Positions 7,381-16,721 are shown, counted from the first letter of the stretch. The stretch is DNA of 64,000 nucleotides from CALEUX01 sp964608615 (GCA_964608615.1 CAZSQG010000009.1:1-64000); one strand, 5' to 3'. Numbers and translations are program-made. Notes: generated from the sequence alone by a model not told the origin.

Positions 7381-9093
7381 TTAACCTTTTGGGACTTTCT
7401 CGTCAGGAAAACGTTTGGTATATTCCTTCCAGAAATTTTTCACATCCAATTTAACCTCGCGGTGCAAAACAAGTATCCCTATAAGATTGGGAATAGTCAT
7501 CATGGCAATTGTAATACCTGAAAAAATCCAGATTATTGTAGTGTCAATAAAAGAAGCCATAAAAAAAGTAAGGGAATACACCAACTTGTACCAGACAACA
7601 GATTTTAATCCAAAGAGGTAAGTCATAGCTCTACCTCCATAGTACGACCATGAAATGGCTGTTGAAAAAGCAAACAGCAGAATCCCTATTGAAACAATGT
7701 ATTTACCGTAAACACCCAGCCAGCTTTGGGAGAAAGCCACCGTGGTAAGCGGAGCACTGTGCAGTAACGACTCACCAAAAATCTCGATACCATTTTCAAC
7801 AATCAATTTACCCTTTGCAACAGTTATTGCACCGGTGTAATGTTGATTGGAACTGACAACCCTTACATTTGAAGCCAGCGAACGTGCATGAACCAAACTT
7901 ACGCCTTCTTCAATCAGGCCATTTTCAACCTTTAAAACACCGTTATATGGCTTTAATGGGCTTACTCCGTTAATATGATTTCCCAGCAATTCACGACCCC
8001 CCTCCGACGTATCCTCATATACTCCCGACAACACCTCCAAGTCGGCCATCTGAAAACGGTTATCAAATTTCTCGTTCCACACACCCGATGCCAGAAGCGT
8101 CATACCTGTTAGCATGCAAATAACAATGGTATCAATAAACGGTTCAAGCAGTGCCACTAAACCCTCCGACACGGGCTCGTGAGCACGCGCTGCCGCATGG
8201 GCAATGGGAGCTGATCCCTGCCCTGCCTCGTTCGAAAACAAACCCCGGTTTACTCCCTTATTAAACGCAAAAGTTACTGATGCTCCCAGAAAACCGCCTG
8301 TAGCCGAAGCACCTGTAAACACCTCCGAAACGATGGAAGCCAAAGAAGGTAGAATATTCTCATAATTGTAAAGAATAACCAAAAAGGCCCCTATAAAATA
8401 AATAACAGCCATAACGGGCACCAGCGTTTGGGTAACTTTAGCAATGCGTTTTATTCCACCAACAATTACAAAAGCCAGTAAAAGCGTTAAAACGCCACCA
8501 GTGAGCATGTGCGGAATCGAAAAAGTCTCAAACATTGAGTTTGAAATGCTGTTAATTTGTGGCAAACTACCAGTACCAAACGATGAAAACACAGTAGCTA
8601 CAGCAAAAATGGCTGCCATCCACTTACCTGTTTCAATTACCTTTCCTGATGGTAAGCAGATATTCAACCGCTTCTTCATATAATACATTGGTCCTCCGGT
8701 AATGGATCCATCTGCTGCCTTGTCGCGATACTTGTGCGATAACGTAACCTCTACAAACTTTGTAGTCATACCAATCATAGCTGTCATCAACATCCAGAAA
8801 AGTGCAGCTGGCCCTCCCAAATGCACAGCCAATGCCACACCGGCAATATTACCTGTTCCCACTGTTCCTGAAAGCGCTGTTGTAAGTGCCTGAAAATGAC
8901 TCGTATCTCCTTCATCGCCCTCTCGATCAAACTTACCACGAACAATTTTTAAGGCGTATTTAAAATACCTGATTTGAGGAAAGACTAAGTAGATAGTAAA
9001 AAAGAGACCTGTACCCAACAATAAATATACAAACCACTGAGATCCACCAATTAATGAATCAATACGAGCCATAAATTCACTAATTTTTTGCAT
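7381..9093 (-). CDS. Alanine or glycine:cation symporter (AGCS family), with a large extra loop
   Basis: Secondary transporter that imports alanine or glycine with Na+ (AGCS, AlsT/DagA type). Family signatures are present: TALSGTVGTGNIAGVALAV near residues 71-90, GGPAALFWMLMTAMIGMTTKFVEV, and GLFSNEAGQGSAPIAHAAA near 285-303. At 570 aa it is about 100 residues longer than typical members. The surplus is a mostly hydrophilic insert at about residues 340-450, between the helix ending LLASGVW and the one starting near TTVAFSQSW, likely a soluble loop. About ten or eleven membrane helices surround it. It is monocistronic between the repeat region and a long intergenic gap. Substrate and cation are inferred from the family. 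Confidence 0.9.
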   Translation of the reverse strand: MQKISEFMARIDSLIGGSQWFVYLLLGTGLFFTIYLVFPQIRYFKYALKIVRGKFDREGDEGDTSHFQALTTALSGTVGTGNIAGVALAVHLGGPAALFWMLMTAMIGMTTKFVEVTLSHKYRDKAADGSITGGPMYYMKKRLNICLPSGKVIETGKWMAAIFAVATVFSSFGTGSLPQINSISNSMFETFSIPHMLTGGVLTLLLAFVIVGGIKRIAKVTQTLVPVMAVIYFIGAFLVILYNYENILPSLASIVSEVFTGASATGGFLGASVTFAFNKGVNRGLFSNEAGQGSAPIAHAAARAHEPVSEGLVALLEPFIDTIVICMLTGMTLLASGVWNEKFDNRFQMADLEVLSGVYEDTSEGGRELLGNHINGVSPLKPYNGVLKVENGLIEEGVSLVHARSLASNVRVVSSNQHYTGAITVAKGKLIVENGIEIFGESLLHSAPLTTVAFSQSWLGVYGKYIVSIGILLFAFSTAISWSYYGGRAMTYLFGLKSVVWYKLVYSLTFFMASFIDTTIIWIFSGITIAMMTIPNLIGILVLHREVKLDVKNFWKEYTKRFPDEKVPKG

Positions 9094-9677
9094 AGGGTCT
9101 TCAAGTTAAAGTAATGAACCAATGACAAATATAACCAAATTGATATAATCTCAGTTACTGCTAAAACTACTTTTTAAATAGACGCTACTTAAAAAGTCTT
9201 CTGCTATTTCATGTTGCTCAGCAATATTTAGGTTTGCCAGTATAATTCACCTCCTATGAATCATAAAGCTCCTAACCCGGACGAACCAGAACAAAAGAAA
9301 TTTTCACAATACCTGTCGCAGCTCCGCGCCTAATTACTTCATTATTCACATTTGTGCTATCGTTATGTTGCCGTTCCCCGGCCATTAATAGCTTACAAGT
9401 TGATAAACAACACTAAAACCTTTTAAAACTGCAAAGAGGCGACCGAGTGTTAACTTAACCAATCATCACTGCACTAACTCAAATAACGAAGCACAGATTA
9501 GGAGCAGCCTGCATAATGTGCTGAAAATATTTCGCCAAAAAACACCAATAATAGGGATTTGGCCCCAAGTAAATATGATAATTGTTTTCACTCACGATTT
9601 TTTTCTTACTTTAGAGAATGGATTAACCCTATAAATGAAAGCAGCTGCTAAAAGTCAAAAAAAGCATAATCAACAAA
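9094..9677. other. Intergenic region, 584 bp, no gene seen
   Basis: It separates the divergent symporter and patatin genes. I find no reading frame with family resemblance, no tRNA and no strong promoter match; it must hold the promoters of both flanking genes. Confidence 0.6.
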
Positions 9678-10565
9678 ATGAATAAAAAAGTATCTTTAGT
9701 GTTATCAGGAGGTGGAGCCAGGGGAACGGCGCATATTGGAGTTATTGAAGAAATTGAAAAACAAGGGTTTGAAATATATTCAATATCAGGAACATCAATG
9801 GGAGCACTTGTAGGTGGTGTTTTTGCATTAGGCAAAATGGAGGAATGCAAAAACTGGCTCTTTACTTTAGATAAAATGAAGATATTCAATCTTCTCGATT
9901 TCAGCTTCAGCACTCAGGGATTGGTTAAAGGAGATAAAATATTCAATAAAATGAAGGATTTTATCCCTGATTCAAATATTGAAGATTTAAAAATTTCTTA
10001 TACTGCCGTTGCTGCTGATATCATCAACAAAAAAGAGGTGGCAATAAAAGAAGGAAGCGTTTTTGATGCTATAAGAGCATCCATTGCATTGCCAACAGTT
10101 TTTACTCCAATTAAAACAAAAAACGGACTATTGGTGGATGGAGGTGTATTAAATAATATTCCTATAAATCACGCGAAAAGAAGCCCTGATGATATATTAA
10201 TTGTTGTAAATGTTAACGCTGATAGTCCAGTATATAAACCAACTGTTTCAAAAAAAGAAAGAGAGCTCAAGCAATCAATCTATCAGAAAAAAATCAGGGA
10301 TTTTTACAACCAATTTCAAAAGAATAGTTCTTTAAGCAAGACTGAAAATATTGGCTATTTTGAACTGATTAGTAAAACCATTAGTCTGATGACATACCAG
10401 ATGTCTCAAATTTCGCTAAAACTTCACTCACCGGATATACTAATTAATATTTCACGCGATTCTTGTGGCATTTACGACTTTTTTAGAGCAGAAGAAATGG
10501 TTGAAATTGGCAGATATGCAGCGAATAAAAGTATAACTGAGTATATAAATAGGATTGTAGATTAG
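9678..10565 (+). CDS. Patatin-like phospholipase (RssA-like)
   Basis: Patatin-fold serine lipase or acyl hydrolase, 295 aa. The oxyanion-hole motif SGGGARG is at about residues 10-16, the nucleophile elbow GTSMG (Ser about 40) follows, and the catalytic Asp is in VDGGVLNN near residue 153, so the Ser-Asp dyad is complete. There is no signal peptide, so a cytoplasmic or inner-membrane-facing lipid hydrolase is expected. The region after residue 200 is Lys-rich and not recognisable. The gene is AT-rich, as is the pentapeptide gene 88 nt downstream. Nucleotide cyclases or other anti-phage partners (as for CapV patatins) are absent, so a defence role is not supported. Confidence 0.9.
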   Translation: MNKKVSLVLSGGGARGTAHIGVIEEIEKQGFEIYSISGTSMGALVGGVFALGKMEECKNWLFTLDKMKIFNLLDFSFSTQGLVKGDKIFNKMKDFIPDSNIEDLKISYTAVAADIINKKEVAIKEGSVFDAIRASIALPTVFTPIKTKNGLLVDGGVLNNIPINHAKRSPDDILIVVNVNADSPVYKPTVSKKERELKQSIYQKKIRDFYNQFQKNSSLSKTENIGYFELISKTISLMTYQMSQISLKLHSPDILINISRDSCGIYDFFRAEEMVEIGRYAANKSITEYINRIVD

Positions 10566-10653
10566 TTACCTGCTCTTTGACTCTCCAACCGCGGGAATCA
10601 GCTAAATACGTATGTTTTAGATGTGTTAACGCCATAAATTGAATAGATTAAAA

Positions 10654-11226
10654 ATGGAACAAAATTACGTTGAAGGAAAATCATTTGACAAAATTGATTT
10701 TAAAAATAATTCTTTAGCAAAAGGCGAATATGAAAATTGTAGCTTTATAAATTGTGACTTTTATAATACAGACCTTTCTGAAATAAAATTCACTGACTGC
10801 AAATTTATTGGATGCAATTTGAGTATGGTAAACCTTTTAGCAACAACGTTTCGGGATATTACATTCAAAGATGCCAAAATGCTGGGACTTCACTTTGACA
10901 ACTGTAATAAATTTGGACTGTCGTTTAGCTTTGAAAACTGTAATCTAAACCACTGTTCGTTTTACAAGTTAAAAATAAAAAAAACGCAATTTAAGAACTC
11001 CCAATTACATGAAGTCGATTTTACTGAATGTGATTTATCAGGTTCCTTGTTTGAAAACTGCGACCTGTTAATGGCTACTTTTGATAATACTATTATAGAA
11101 AACACTGACTTCCGTACTTCTTACAATTATTCCATCCACCCCGAAGCAAATCGAATTAAAAAAGCCAGATTCTCTTTAAATTCCATTTCAGGACTTTTAG
11201 ATAGATATAACATTGAAATTGAATAG
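10654..11226 (+). CDS. Pentapeptide-repeat protein (Qnr/McbG-like fold)
   Basis: A 190-aa right-handed quadrilateral beta-helix protein made of A(D/N)LXX-type pentapeptide repeats, e.g. CSFINCDFYNTDLSEIKF, CKFIGCNLSMVNL, NCNLNHCSFYKL, CDLSGSLFENCDLLMATF. Repeats run from about residue 20 to 155, with a break near residues 85-95 (KFGLSFSFENC) that may be a loop between coils, as in Qnr proteins. I choose ATG at 10654; a TTG 15 nt upstream is also in frame. Some relatives mimic DNA and protect gyrase from quinolones or microcins, but this cannot be told from the repeats alone. Confidence 0.85.
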   Translation: MEQNYVEGKSFDKIDFKNNSLAKGEYENCSFINCDFYNTDLSEIKFTDCKFIGCNLSMVNLLATTFRDITFKDAKMLGLHFDNCNKFGLSFSFENCNLNHCSFYKLKIKKTQFKNSQLHEVDFTECDLSGSLFENCDLLMATFDNTIIENTDFRTSYNYSIHPEANRIKKARFSLNSISGLLDRYNIEIE

Positions 11227-11560
11227 AAGGATTTGGATAAAAAATTAAAGAAATAACAAACGATATTTCAGTCTGGCATAAAACCTTACAACATGAATAC
11301 CAATCTTTTAACCCTTAATAAAATTCCACAGTTAACAAAATAAAACATTACTTAAGAAAAAAAAGCAACTATTTTTCCAAATCAAAGTATACATTAGCGC
11401 TAATAACATCTTAATAGAGCTTAACTATTCTTGTTATTATCTTTTATGCTGATTCAGCCTGTTCTGAAACAAAAGAAGAGTATAATGAATGATTAATTTT
11501 TGTGCAGTGGAGAAGTCGGGAGGTTTTAGTTTTATTGATAAAAAAAGTACGCTTTACGTT
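11227..11560. other. Intergenic region left of the IS66 element, no gene seen
   Basis: AT-rich, 334 bp, no coding frame or clear signal. It contains an 18-mer (11359-11376, AAAAAAGCAACTATTTTT) that recurs at 22820-22837. Confidence 0.55.
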
Positions 11561-11568
11561 TTATCATT
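11561..11568. repeat. Target-site duplication, left (TTATCATT)
   Basis: Eight bases identical to 14181-14188, directly outside the IS66 terminal repeat; 8 bp is the usual duplication length for IS66. Confidence 0.93.
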
Positions 11569-11660
11569 GTAAGCATTCGGTAAACCCCGTCTTGTTTTTC
11601 AATCAAAGCAGTATACAGCTATGAGAGTTTCTCCAAAGTAATCGGAGAACTATGATAGGC

Positions 11661-13304
11661 TTAAGAGACGGTAATTTCTCCACTTGGGTTTAGTAGTTTG
11701 TAATTATGCGGGAGCAGTTCGGCCAGGTCTTTGGAGTAATCGTTGTCGTATTTATGTATGTTCTCCAAAAAGAAGACCAGCCATTGGCGGAAGTTAACAC
11801 CGTGCGCTTTACAACAGCCCAACATGGAATACATGATAGCTGCATTCTCGGCCGCATCGTGGTTGCCGCAGAACAACCAGTTTTTACGGCCCAGTGCGAT
11901 TGGCCTTATGGCATTCTCACCAAGATTGTTGTCCATCATCAGCTTTCCGTCCAGGTGGTAGCGTGTAAGTTTGTGGTAGATGTTGTACGTGTATCGGAGG
12001 GCTTTCCCAATGCGCCCTTTGGGAAGGACTTTGGGGTATTGGGCCAGTATCCATTTTTCAAAAACCACCATAATGGGATAGGATAACCGTGAGCGCAGCT
12101 TTGCACGCTCCTCGTCGGAGAGGTTCTCTTCATCGGCTCGCCTTTCTACATCGTAGAGCAGGCCGATTTGTTCCAGTGCATATGATGCAAGGGTTTTATC
12201 CTCTTTTAAGGCTTCTTCAAATTTACGGCGCGCGTGTGCCCAGCATCCAATGGGAAGGACGCCCTTTTTGTTCTCATAAATATCGTAAACGGCATAGCCA
12301 TCGCTCTGTATCACTCCCTGGTAATCTTTAAATAATTGAAGTGCCACTTTTTGAGCCCTCGAACCGTAATCGTAATGGAAGAAAACCAAGTCTTCGGTCA
12401 CTGCCCGTATCATCCAGATGTACCCTTTTATCGTTTTGTGCTTTTCGTTGTTAATGATCGGGATGGTGGTTTCGTCACTCTGGATGTAGCTTGAATGCAA
12501 AACCAGTTCCTTTAACCGGTAATAGGCAGGTCTCATAAGGTCGGCCACATCGCCAAACCAGCCGTTGATGGTTGCCGGGGCAATAGATATGCCCTGTTGT
12601 TTGAACATCTGGATTTGGCGGTAAAAAGGAAGGTGGTTAACGTATTTATCGATAACGATATCGGCCAGCAAAGTAGCCCCTGCATAACTCTTGGCAATAG
12701 GTAGCACAGGCATTGGGGCCGTAACAATTTGCTTTTCAATTTCCTGTACCTGGCTTTTGTCCTTCAGCGCATATTTATGGCGGACAATCCTGCGTACGTA
12801 CCAGCGAGCGGGATCGCGTTCCAGAACTTCGGTAATTTCCGGTTCAAGTTCGGTCCAGCTTTCCAGGTTGATGCTATCGGGGTAAATATGGGTTTCTTCC
12901 CTTGGGAGGCCTTCCGGCAGCGGTTTGCGCACCGGGTGATCTTTTTCCCGTACCTTAACGCGTACGGTCTTGTATTCCTCTATTTCCTCTTTGGCGCTTA
13001 CAGCAAGTTCTTTTTCTTCGGGGAGAAGGTCGAGCCCGTCAAAGTCTATCTTGCGCTGCTGCGGGTCCTCGGGGATGTATTTTTCGCTCGATTTGCCCCA
13101 TATTTTCCGCTGGAGCATCTCGATTTGTTGTTTAAGCTTAAAAATGGTCTGGTCTTTTTCCTGGAGCAAACCTTCATAGGAGGCCCTTTCACTGGCGAAG
13201 TTTTCATAGCCGGAGAGCTGACTTTTGAGCCTGGAAGTTTCCCGGAAAAAGTCGTCCCGGTCTTCCAGTATCTGTTGTAGAAAAAGCTCTTCTTCGACTG
13301 TCAT
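11661..13304 (-). CDS. tnpC: IS66 transposase TnpC (DDE)
   Basis: The catalytic transposase of the IS66 element, 547 aa. An N-terminal coiled coil (about residues 8-70, leucine-rich heptads) leads into the linker and a catalytic domain with the DDE triad assignable to Asp277 (QSDETT), Asp335 (QSDGY) and Glu463 (LGENAIRP). The C-terminal IS66 motif (GRKNWLFCGNHDAAENAA, then a small helical tail) is complete. The zinc-binding cysteines of some IS66 transposases are not evident. The ATG at 13304 follows tnpB by 36 nt. No frameshift or stop is seen. Confidence 0.95.
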   Translation of the reverse strand: MTVEEELFLQQILEDRDDFFRETSRLKSQLSGYENFASERASYEGLLQEKDQTIFKLKQQIEMLQRKIWGKSSEKYIPEDPQQRKIDFDGLDLLPEEKELAVSAKEEIEEYKTVRVKVREKDHPVRKPLPEGLPREETHIYPDSINLESWTELEPEITEVLERDPARWYVRRIVRHKYALKDKSQVQEIEKQIVTAPMPVLPIAKSYAGATLLADIVIDKYVNHLPFYRQIQMFKQQGISIAPATINGWFGDVADLMRPAYYRLKELVLHSSYIQSDETTIPIINNEKHKTIKGYIWMIRAVTEDLVFFHYDYGSRAQKVALQLFKDYQGVIQSDGYAVYDIYENKKGVLPIGCWAHARRKFEEALKEDKTLASYALEQIGLLYDVERRADEENLSDEERAKLRSRLSYPIMVVFEKWILAQYPKVLPKGRIGKALRYTYNIYHKLTRYHLDGKLMMDNNLGENAIRPIALGRKNWLFCGNHDAAENAAIMYSMLGCCKAHGVNFRQWLVFFLENIHKYDNDYSKDLAELLPHNYKLLNPSGEITVS

Positions 13305-13340
13305 TTTTCCTTGTTTTTCAATACCTAAAGATACTGAAAA

Positions 13341-13733
13341 TCAGTCAGACGACCAAACAAAAAACCTAGATATTACGGGCTTTTCAGCGATTTTTTTCAT
13401 CTTTTTTTCCGTCTTTTTACCCTGCGATACACTGCGGACCATTGCCATCAAATCGTGCCAACTGGTTTGGTATGTATTGGTGTCCGGGTCAAAAATGGGC
13501 AGCTTGAAGGTGCCCGATTCCAGTTTCAGGTGGTAGATAACAAGACCGCCGCATTCCATGTGCAATATCTTCATGCTGGTGCAACTGCGGTTGATGAAAA
13601 TGTACACGTCACCATCCTGTACATTGCGTCCCATCAGGTTGGTCACCATCCCGCTGAGGGTGTAAAAGCTGCGACGCATGTCTGTAGGACTCGAATACAG
13701 GTAATACGTCATTGTGGGTGTGAGGCTGAACAT
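13341..13733 (-). CDS. tnpB: IS66 accessory protein TnpB (Orf2)
   Basis: A 130-aa accessory protein required for IS66 transposition together with TnpA and TnpC. It shows the family signature TDMRRSFYTLSGMVTNLMG, DGDVYIFINRSCTSMKILHME and the GTFKLP stretch. The usual IS66 TnpB is about 115 aa; this one carries a Lys-rich C-terminal extension (KKTEKKMKKIAEKP). Its ATG is one base after the tnpA stop codon, so translation is probably coupled. Confidence 0.93.
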   Translation of the reverse strand: MFSLTPTMTYYLYSSPTDMRRSFYTLSGMVTNLMGRNVQDGDVYIFINRSCTSMKILHMECGGLVIYHLKLESGTFKLPIFDPDTNTYQTSWHDLMAMVRSVSQGKKTEKKMKKIAEKPVISRFFVWSSD

Positions 13734-13734
13734 A

Positions 13735-14100
13735 TTACCCGCGCATTAAGGCCAACAGTGGTTCCAGCACTCCGGTGCCTGACAGGCCTTCCAGTTTTAC
13801 GCTAACACCGTTGGGGTAGTTTATTTGGCACGAAATGGTTTTGTCAACGGTTGTTGGTGACAAAAAAGATGGATCCTTCTGTTGAAACGTGCCTGTAACC
13901 TGCGGTTGTTGCGTACTGTGTCCATGTCCAAAAACCACTGGAACGAACCCACTTTTGGGTGGCAGTTGCCCCTTCAGCTTGTTTTGCCAATAATAGAACT
14001 TGGCCTCGTTCATTTGTTGGTTGGCACAATAATCACGGATGGTCAGGCCTGAACTTAAATACTCATCGTAAATGGCCCTGAATTTTTTCTCGTTTAACAT
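13735..14100 (-). CDS. tnpA: IS66 accessory protein TnpA (Orf1, helix-turn-helix)
   Basis: First gene of the IS66 element, about 121 aa from ATG at 14100. The N-terminus is a transposase-type HTH (KFRAIYDEYLSSGLTIRDYCANQQMNEAKFYYWQ in sense, about residues 5-40) expected to bind the terminal repeats; the rest is low-complexity. A longer frame continues 15 codons upstream toward the terminal repeat, but MLNEKK is the usual start and places the leader inside the element. Confidence 0.85.
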   Translation of the reverse strand: MLNEKKFRAIYDEYLSSGLTIRDYCANQQMNEAKFYYWQNKLKGQLPPKSGFVPVVFGHGHSTQQPQVTGTFQQKDPSFLSPTTVDKTISCQINYPNGVSVKLEGLSGTGVLEPLLALMRG

Positions 14101-14180
14101 TTCGCTTATCTTTAGTTTCAAATAAACAAAACTAAAGACCGGCAATAAAATTTAAAATACGGGGTTCAGCGAATGCTTAC

Positions 14181-14188
14181 TTATCATT
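14181..14188. repeat. Target-site duplication, right (TTATCATT)
   Basis: Identical to 11561-11568 and immediately outside the right terminal repeat. Confidence 0.93.
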
Positions 14189-14237
14189 AATTGTAATCAT
14201 TGGCTATGTTATCGACATTTTAGTATCAGATTACCTA

Positions 14238-16688
14238 ATGCTTCGTTTTGTTGATTTTTTATCAATCGTTTTGGCTTTAATATCAATAGTCCTCGAGCTC
14301 TTCTTAATCCTTAGCACAAAAAAAGCCTTTTCTATTATCTTATACAATCTGACCTTTTGTGTTTTTCTGGGCTATTTTTCGAAAATTAATACAGCTCCAG
14401 ATTCTGATATATTACATTCGTCATTAATAATTACAGCATTAATGCCCTTTGCCGGATATGTTCTTGGAAAAAAACACATCCTTTATATAGGTATTATATT
14501 AATGTTTTTTAATTTCTACGTGATATGCTTCACTGAAAACAAGTATGTCTCTCAGAATATTCATATGTTGGCTCTATTACTTATCGGATATATTTTAGGA
14601 ATATATTATCTGATTTCGCTCATCGAAAAGGGAGACACAAACCAACGAAATTTTATAGCGAAGCTTAAAGAACAGAATTACGACAATATATTTTTAAAAA
14701 ACCTTTCATTTAAACTAGCCACGTTCTCAGGCAGTGAAGACATCGTTCCAACTATGCTTAAAAGCATTAAAGAGCATACACAGGCGCGATTAGCCATATT
14801 TTTGGTTTATGATCAAGAAAAAAAAGTACTACTTATAAAAAATATTGTAACAGATGAGACCATTTTAAGAGCTATTAATAGCATTGATGGTATAGAGATT
14901 CTTAACACATCTTCTAAGGTCATTGGCAGAGACGGTTATTTAATGATGGCAAGCGGAAATATCTACACAACCAACTCATTTAGTGAGGTAACTTTTAACT
15001 CCATCTCAAAAATCAATAGCAATAAGATCCAAAAGTTGACCAAACTAACAACTTTTTATAGAATAGCCCATCTAATCTCCGACCAGCTCTATGGAACAAC
15101 AATTCTGGCCTTTGAAAAACACCCACACCTTACAACGAATAGCCTGCTGGAATCATATTCTCATCTGGCAGCACTTTCAATACGTAAAAATCTTGCCGAA
15201 AAAGCACTTCATGAAAGCGAGGCAAAACTGCGCCATATTACCAATCAAATTTCCGATGTAATTTTCACTGCCGACCTAAAACTTAACACAACCTACATTA
15301 GTCCTTCTATTGAAAAAATGACTGGCGAAACAACTGAGTCATATTTAAAAAAGAACCTAAAGGAAAAATATCCTCCAGAATCTTTGAGAAAAATCCGTTC
15401 AGTTTTAAAGGAAGAAATAGAAAAAGAGAGAAATACAAAGATAGATAAAAACAGAACCCGATTAGTGGATCTTGAATACTATAAAGCAGATGGTAACATT
15501 ATTTTTACTTCAGCACACATTTCGTTTATTCGTAATTCAAACAAAATACCCATTGGCATCCAGGGTGTTATAAGGGATATCTCCAAACGAACAGAGGCTG
15601 AAAATGCTCTTAAGAAACAAGAACAAAAGCTAAAAACAATAATTGAAACCATTCCCGACTTGTTATTTCAGCTGGATAATACAGGACGATTTACAAGCTT
15701 TTTTCAAACTAATAAATATGACAAGCTATACAAACAACCCTCGGAATTTCTTAATAAAACAATCCATGATATTTTTGAACCCAATCTTGCTGATAAATTA
15801 CAGGAAGCTATAACACAAACACTAAATAAAAACAACTATGAACTTGAATATGAAATGGGGGTTGATGAAATTAAATATTTCAGTTCTCGTTTTGCCAGGA
15901 TAAATAATAATGAAATCTTAGCAGTAGTAAGTGATATTACTGAGAAAAAACAAAAGGAAAAGCAATTAAAAAGATATTCTGAAGATCTCAAACAGCTTGT
16001 TGCCGATAAGGATCGCTTTATGCAAATCATTTCACACGACTTAAGAAGTCCCTTTCAAACATTACTGGGATTCTCTGAATTATTGATCGAAAATCTGACA
16101 GATTATAAAAATGAAGAAATACAAACCTATTTAGGCTTAATACAACAAACCTCGCAAAAAACCTATAACCTGTTGACCAATTTACTGTTTTGGTCAAATG
16201 CGCAATCAGGCAAGCTGCACTTTGAGCCTCAAAAATTGCTTTTTAAGCAGGAGTGTAAGAGAGTAATTGAAGAATTACAGGCAAATACACAAAAGAAGAA
16301 TATTTCAATACATATTACTAAATGTGATAACATTTATTTATGGGCAGACAAAAACATGACCAGAACCATACTAAGGAATCTAATATCAAATGCAATAAAA
16401 TTTTCGTATCAAGGAGGCCAAATAAACATATCTTGTGAGAAACAGTACCATATGATCACAGTAAGAGTGGCCGATACCGGAGTTGGAATCAGTAAAGAGA
16501 ATCAGCTTAAGTTATGGAACTTCACCAATCCTTTTACCACCTATGGCACTTCTAAGGAACAAGGAACCGGATTAGGACTGTTACTTTGTAAAGAATTCGT
16601 TGAAAAGCATAAAGGGAAAATATGGGTGGATAGTGAATCAGGAAAAGGAAGTGTTTTTATATTTGAGTTACCGGTTAAAAACGCCTAG
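14238..16688 (+). CDS. Membrane-bound PAS-domain sensor histidine kinase (orphan)
   Basis: An 816-aa two-component sensor kinase. Order: five or six N-terminal membrane helices (about 5-130); a GAF-like region (about 155-320); two PAS domains (about 325-445 and 455-575, the first with the PAC-like tail PIGIQGVIRDIS); HisKA with phospho-acceptor His600 in FMQIISHDLRSP; HATPase_c with N box NLISNAIKFS, G1 DTGVGIS and G2 GTGLGLLL. It has no receiver domain and no response regulator within the window, so its output is unknown. The start is ATG at 14238, only 57 bp downstream of the IS66 right end; the insertion may have separated it from its native promoter. Confidence 0.92.
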   Translation: MLRFVDFLSIVLALISIVLELFLILSTKKAFSIILYNLTFCVFLGYFSKINTAPDSDILHSSLIITALMPFAGYVLGKKHILYIGIILMFFNFYVICFTENKYVSQNIHMLALLLIGYILGIYYLISLIEKGDTNQRNFIAKLKEQNYDNIFLKNLSFKLATFSGSEDIVPTMLKSIKEHTQARLAIFLVYDQEKKVLLIKNIVTDETILRAINSIDGIEILNTSSKVIGRDGYLMMASGNIYTTNSFSEVTFNSISKINSNKIQKLTKLTTFYRIAHLISDQLYGTTILAFEKHPHLTTNSLLESYSHLAALSIRKNLAEKALHESEAKLRHITNQISDVIFTADLKLNTTYISPSIEKMTGETTESYLKKNLKEKYPPESLRKIRSVLKEEIEKERNTKIDKNRTRLVDLEYYKADGNIIFTSAHISFIRNSNKIPIGIQGVIRDISKRTEAENALKKQEQKLKTIIETIPDLLFQLDNTGRFTSFFQTNKYDKLYKQPSEFLNKTIHDIFEPNLADKLQEAITQTLNKNNYELEYEMGVDEIKYFSSRFARINNNEILAVVSDITEKKQKEKQLKRYSEDLKQLVADKDRFMQIISHDLRSPFQTLLGFSELLIENLTDYKNEEIQTYLGLIQQTSQKTYNLLTNLLFWSNAQSGKLHFEPQKLLFKQECKRVIEELQANTQKKNISIHITKCDNIYLWADKNMTRTILRNLISNAIKFSYQGGQINISCEKQYHMITVRVADTGVGISKENQLKLWNFTNPFTTYGTSKEQGTGLGLLLCKEFVEKHKGKIWVDSESGKGSVFIFELPVKNA

Positions 16689-16702
16689 TAAATTAAAAGT
16701 TG

Positions 16703-16721
16703 CTTTAATAGTTTATTAAAG
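16703..16721. promoter_or_regulatory. Small inverted repeat in the promoter region of the GlsB-like gene
   Basis: CTTTAATA-GTT-TATTAAAG (8-bp arms). It sits just before TAAATTTA (one mismatch to TAnnTTTG), 20 bp after a TTG, i.e. between the two promoter elements. It could be an operator or part of the kinase gene's 3' end structure; the role is not known. Confidence 0.35.

Larger units (their letters stand above)
11569..14180 (-). mobile_element. Complete IS66-family insertion sequence
   Basis: A 2612-bp element with 22-bp terminal inverted repeats (11569-11590 and 14159-14180; GTAAGCATTCG... outward) that differ at two positions, and with a perfect 8-bp target duplication. It encodes tnpA, tnpB and tnpC in that order on the minus strand, all intact, so it looks recent and potentially active. 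It lies 57 bp upstream of the histidine kinase gene. Confidence 0.95.

Noticed and set aside
9094..9677. Integron-type attC site or decayed gene
   Set aside because: Isolated GTT-type motifs only; no paired core sites and no integrase in the window.
9678..11226. CBASS-like defence system built on the patatin gene
   Set aside because: No cyclic-nucleotide synthase, ubiquitin-like or HORMA/TRIP13 partner is nearby; the neighbour is a pentapeptide-repeat protein and an insertion sequence.
12729..13280. 183-aa plus-strand open frame across tnpC
   Set aside because: Antisense shadow of the IS66 transposase; Phe-rich translation mirrors codon use of tnpC.
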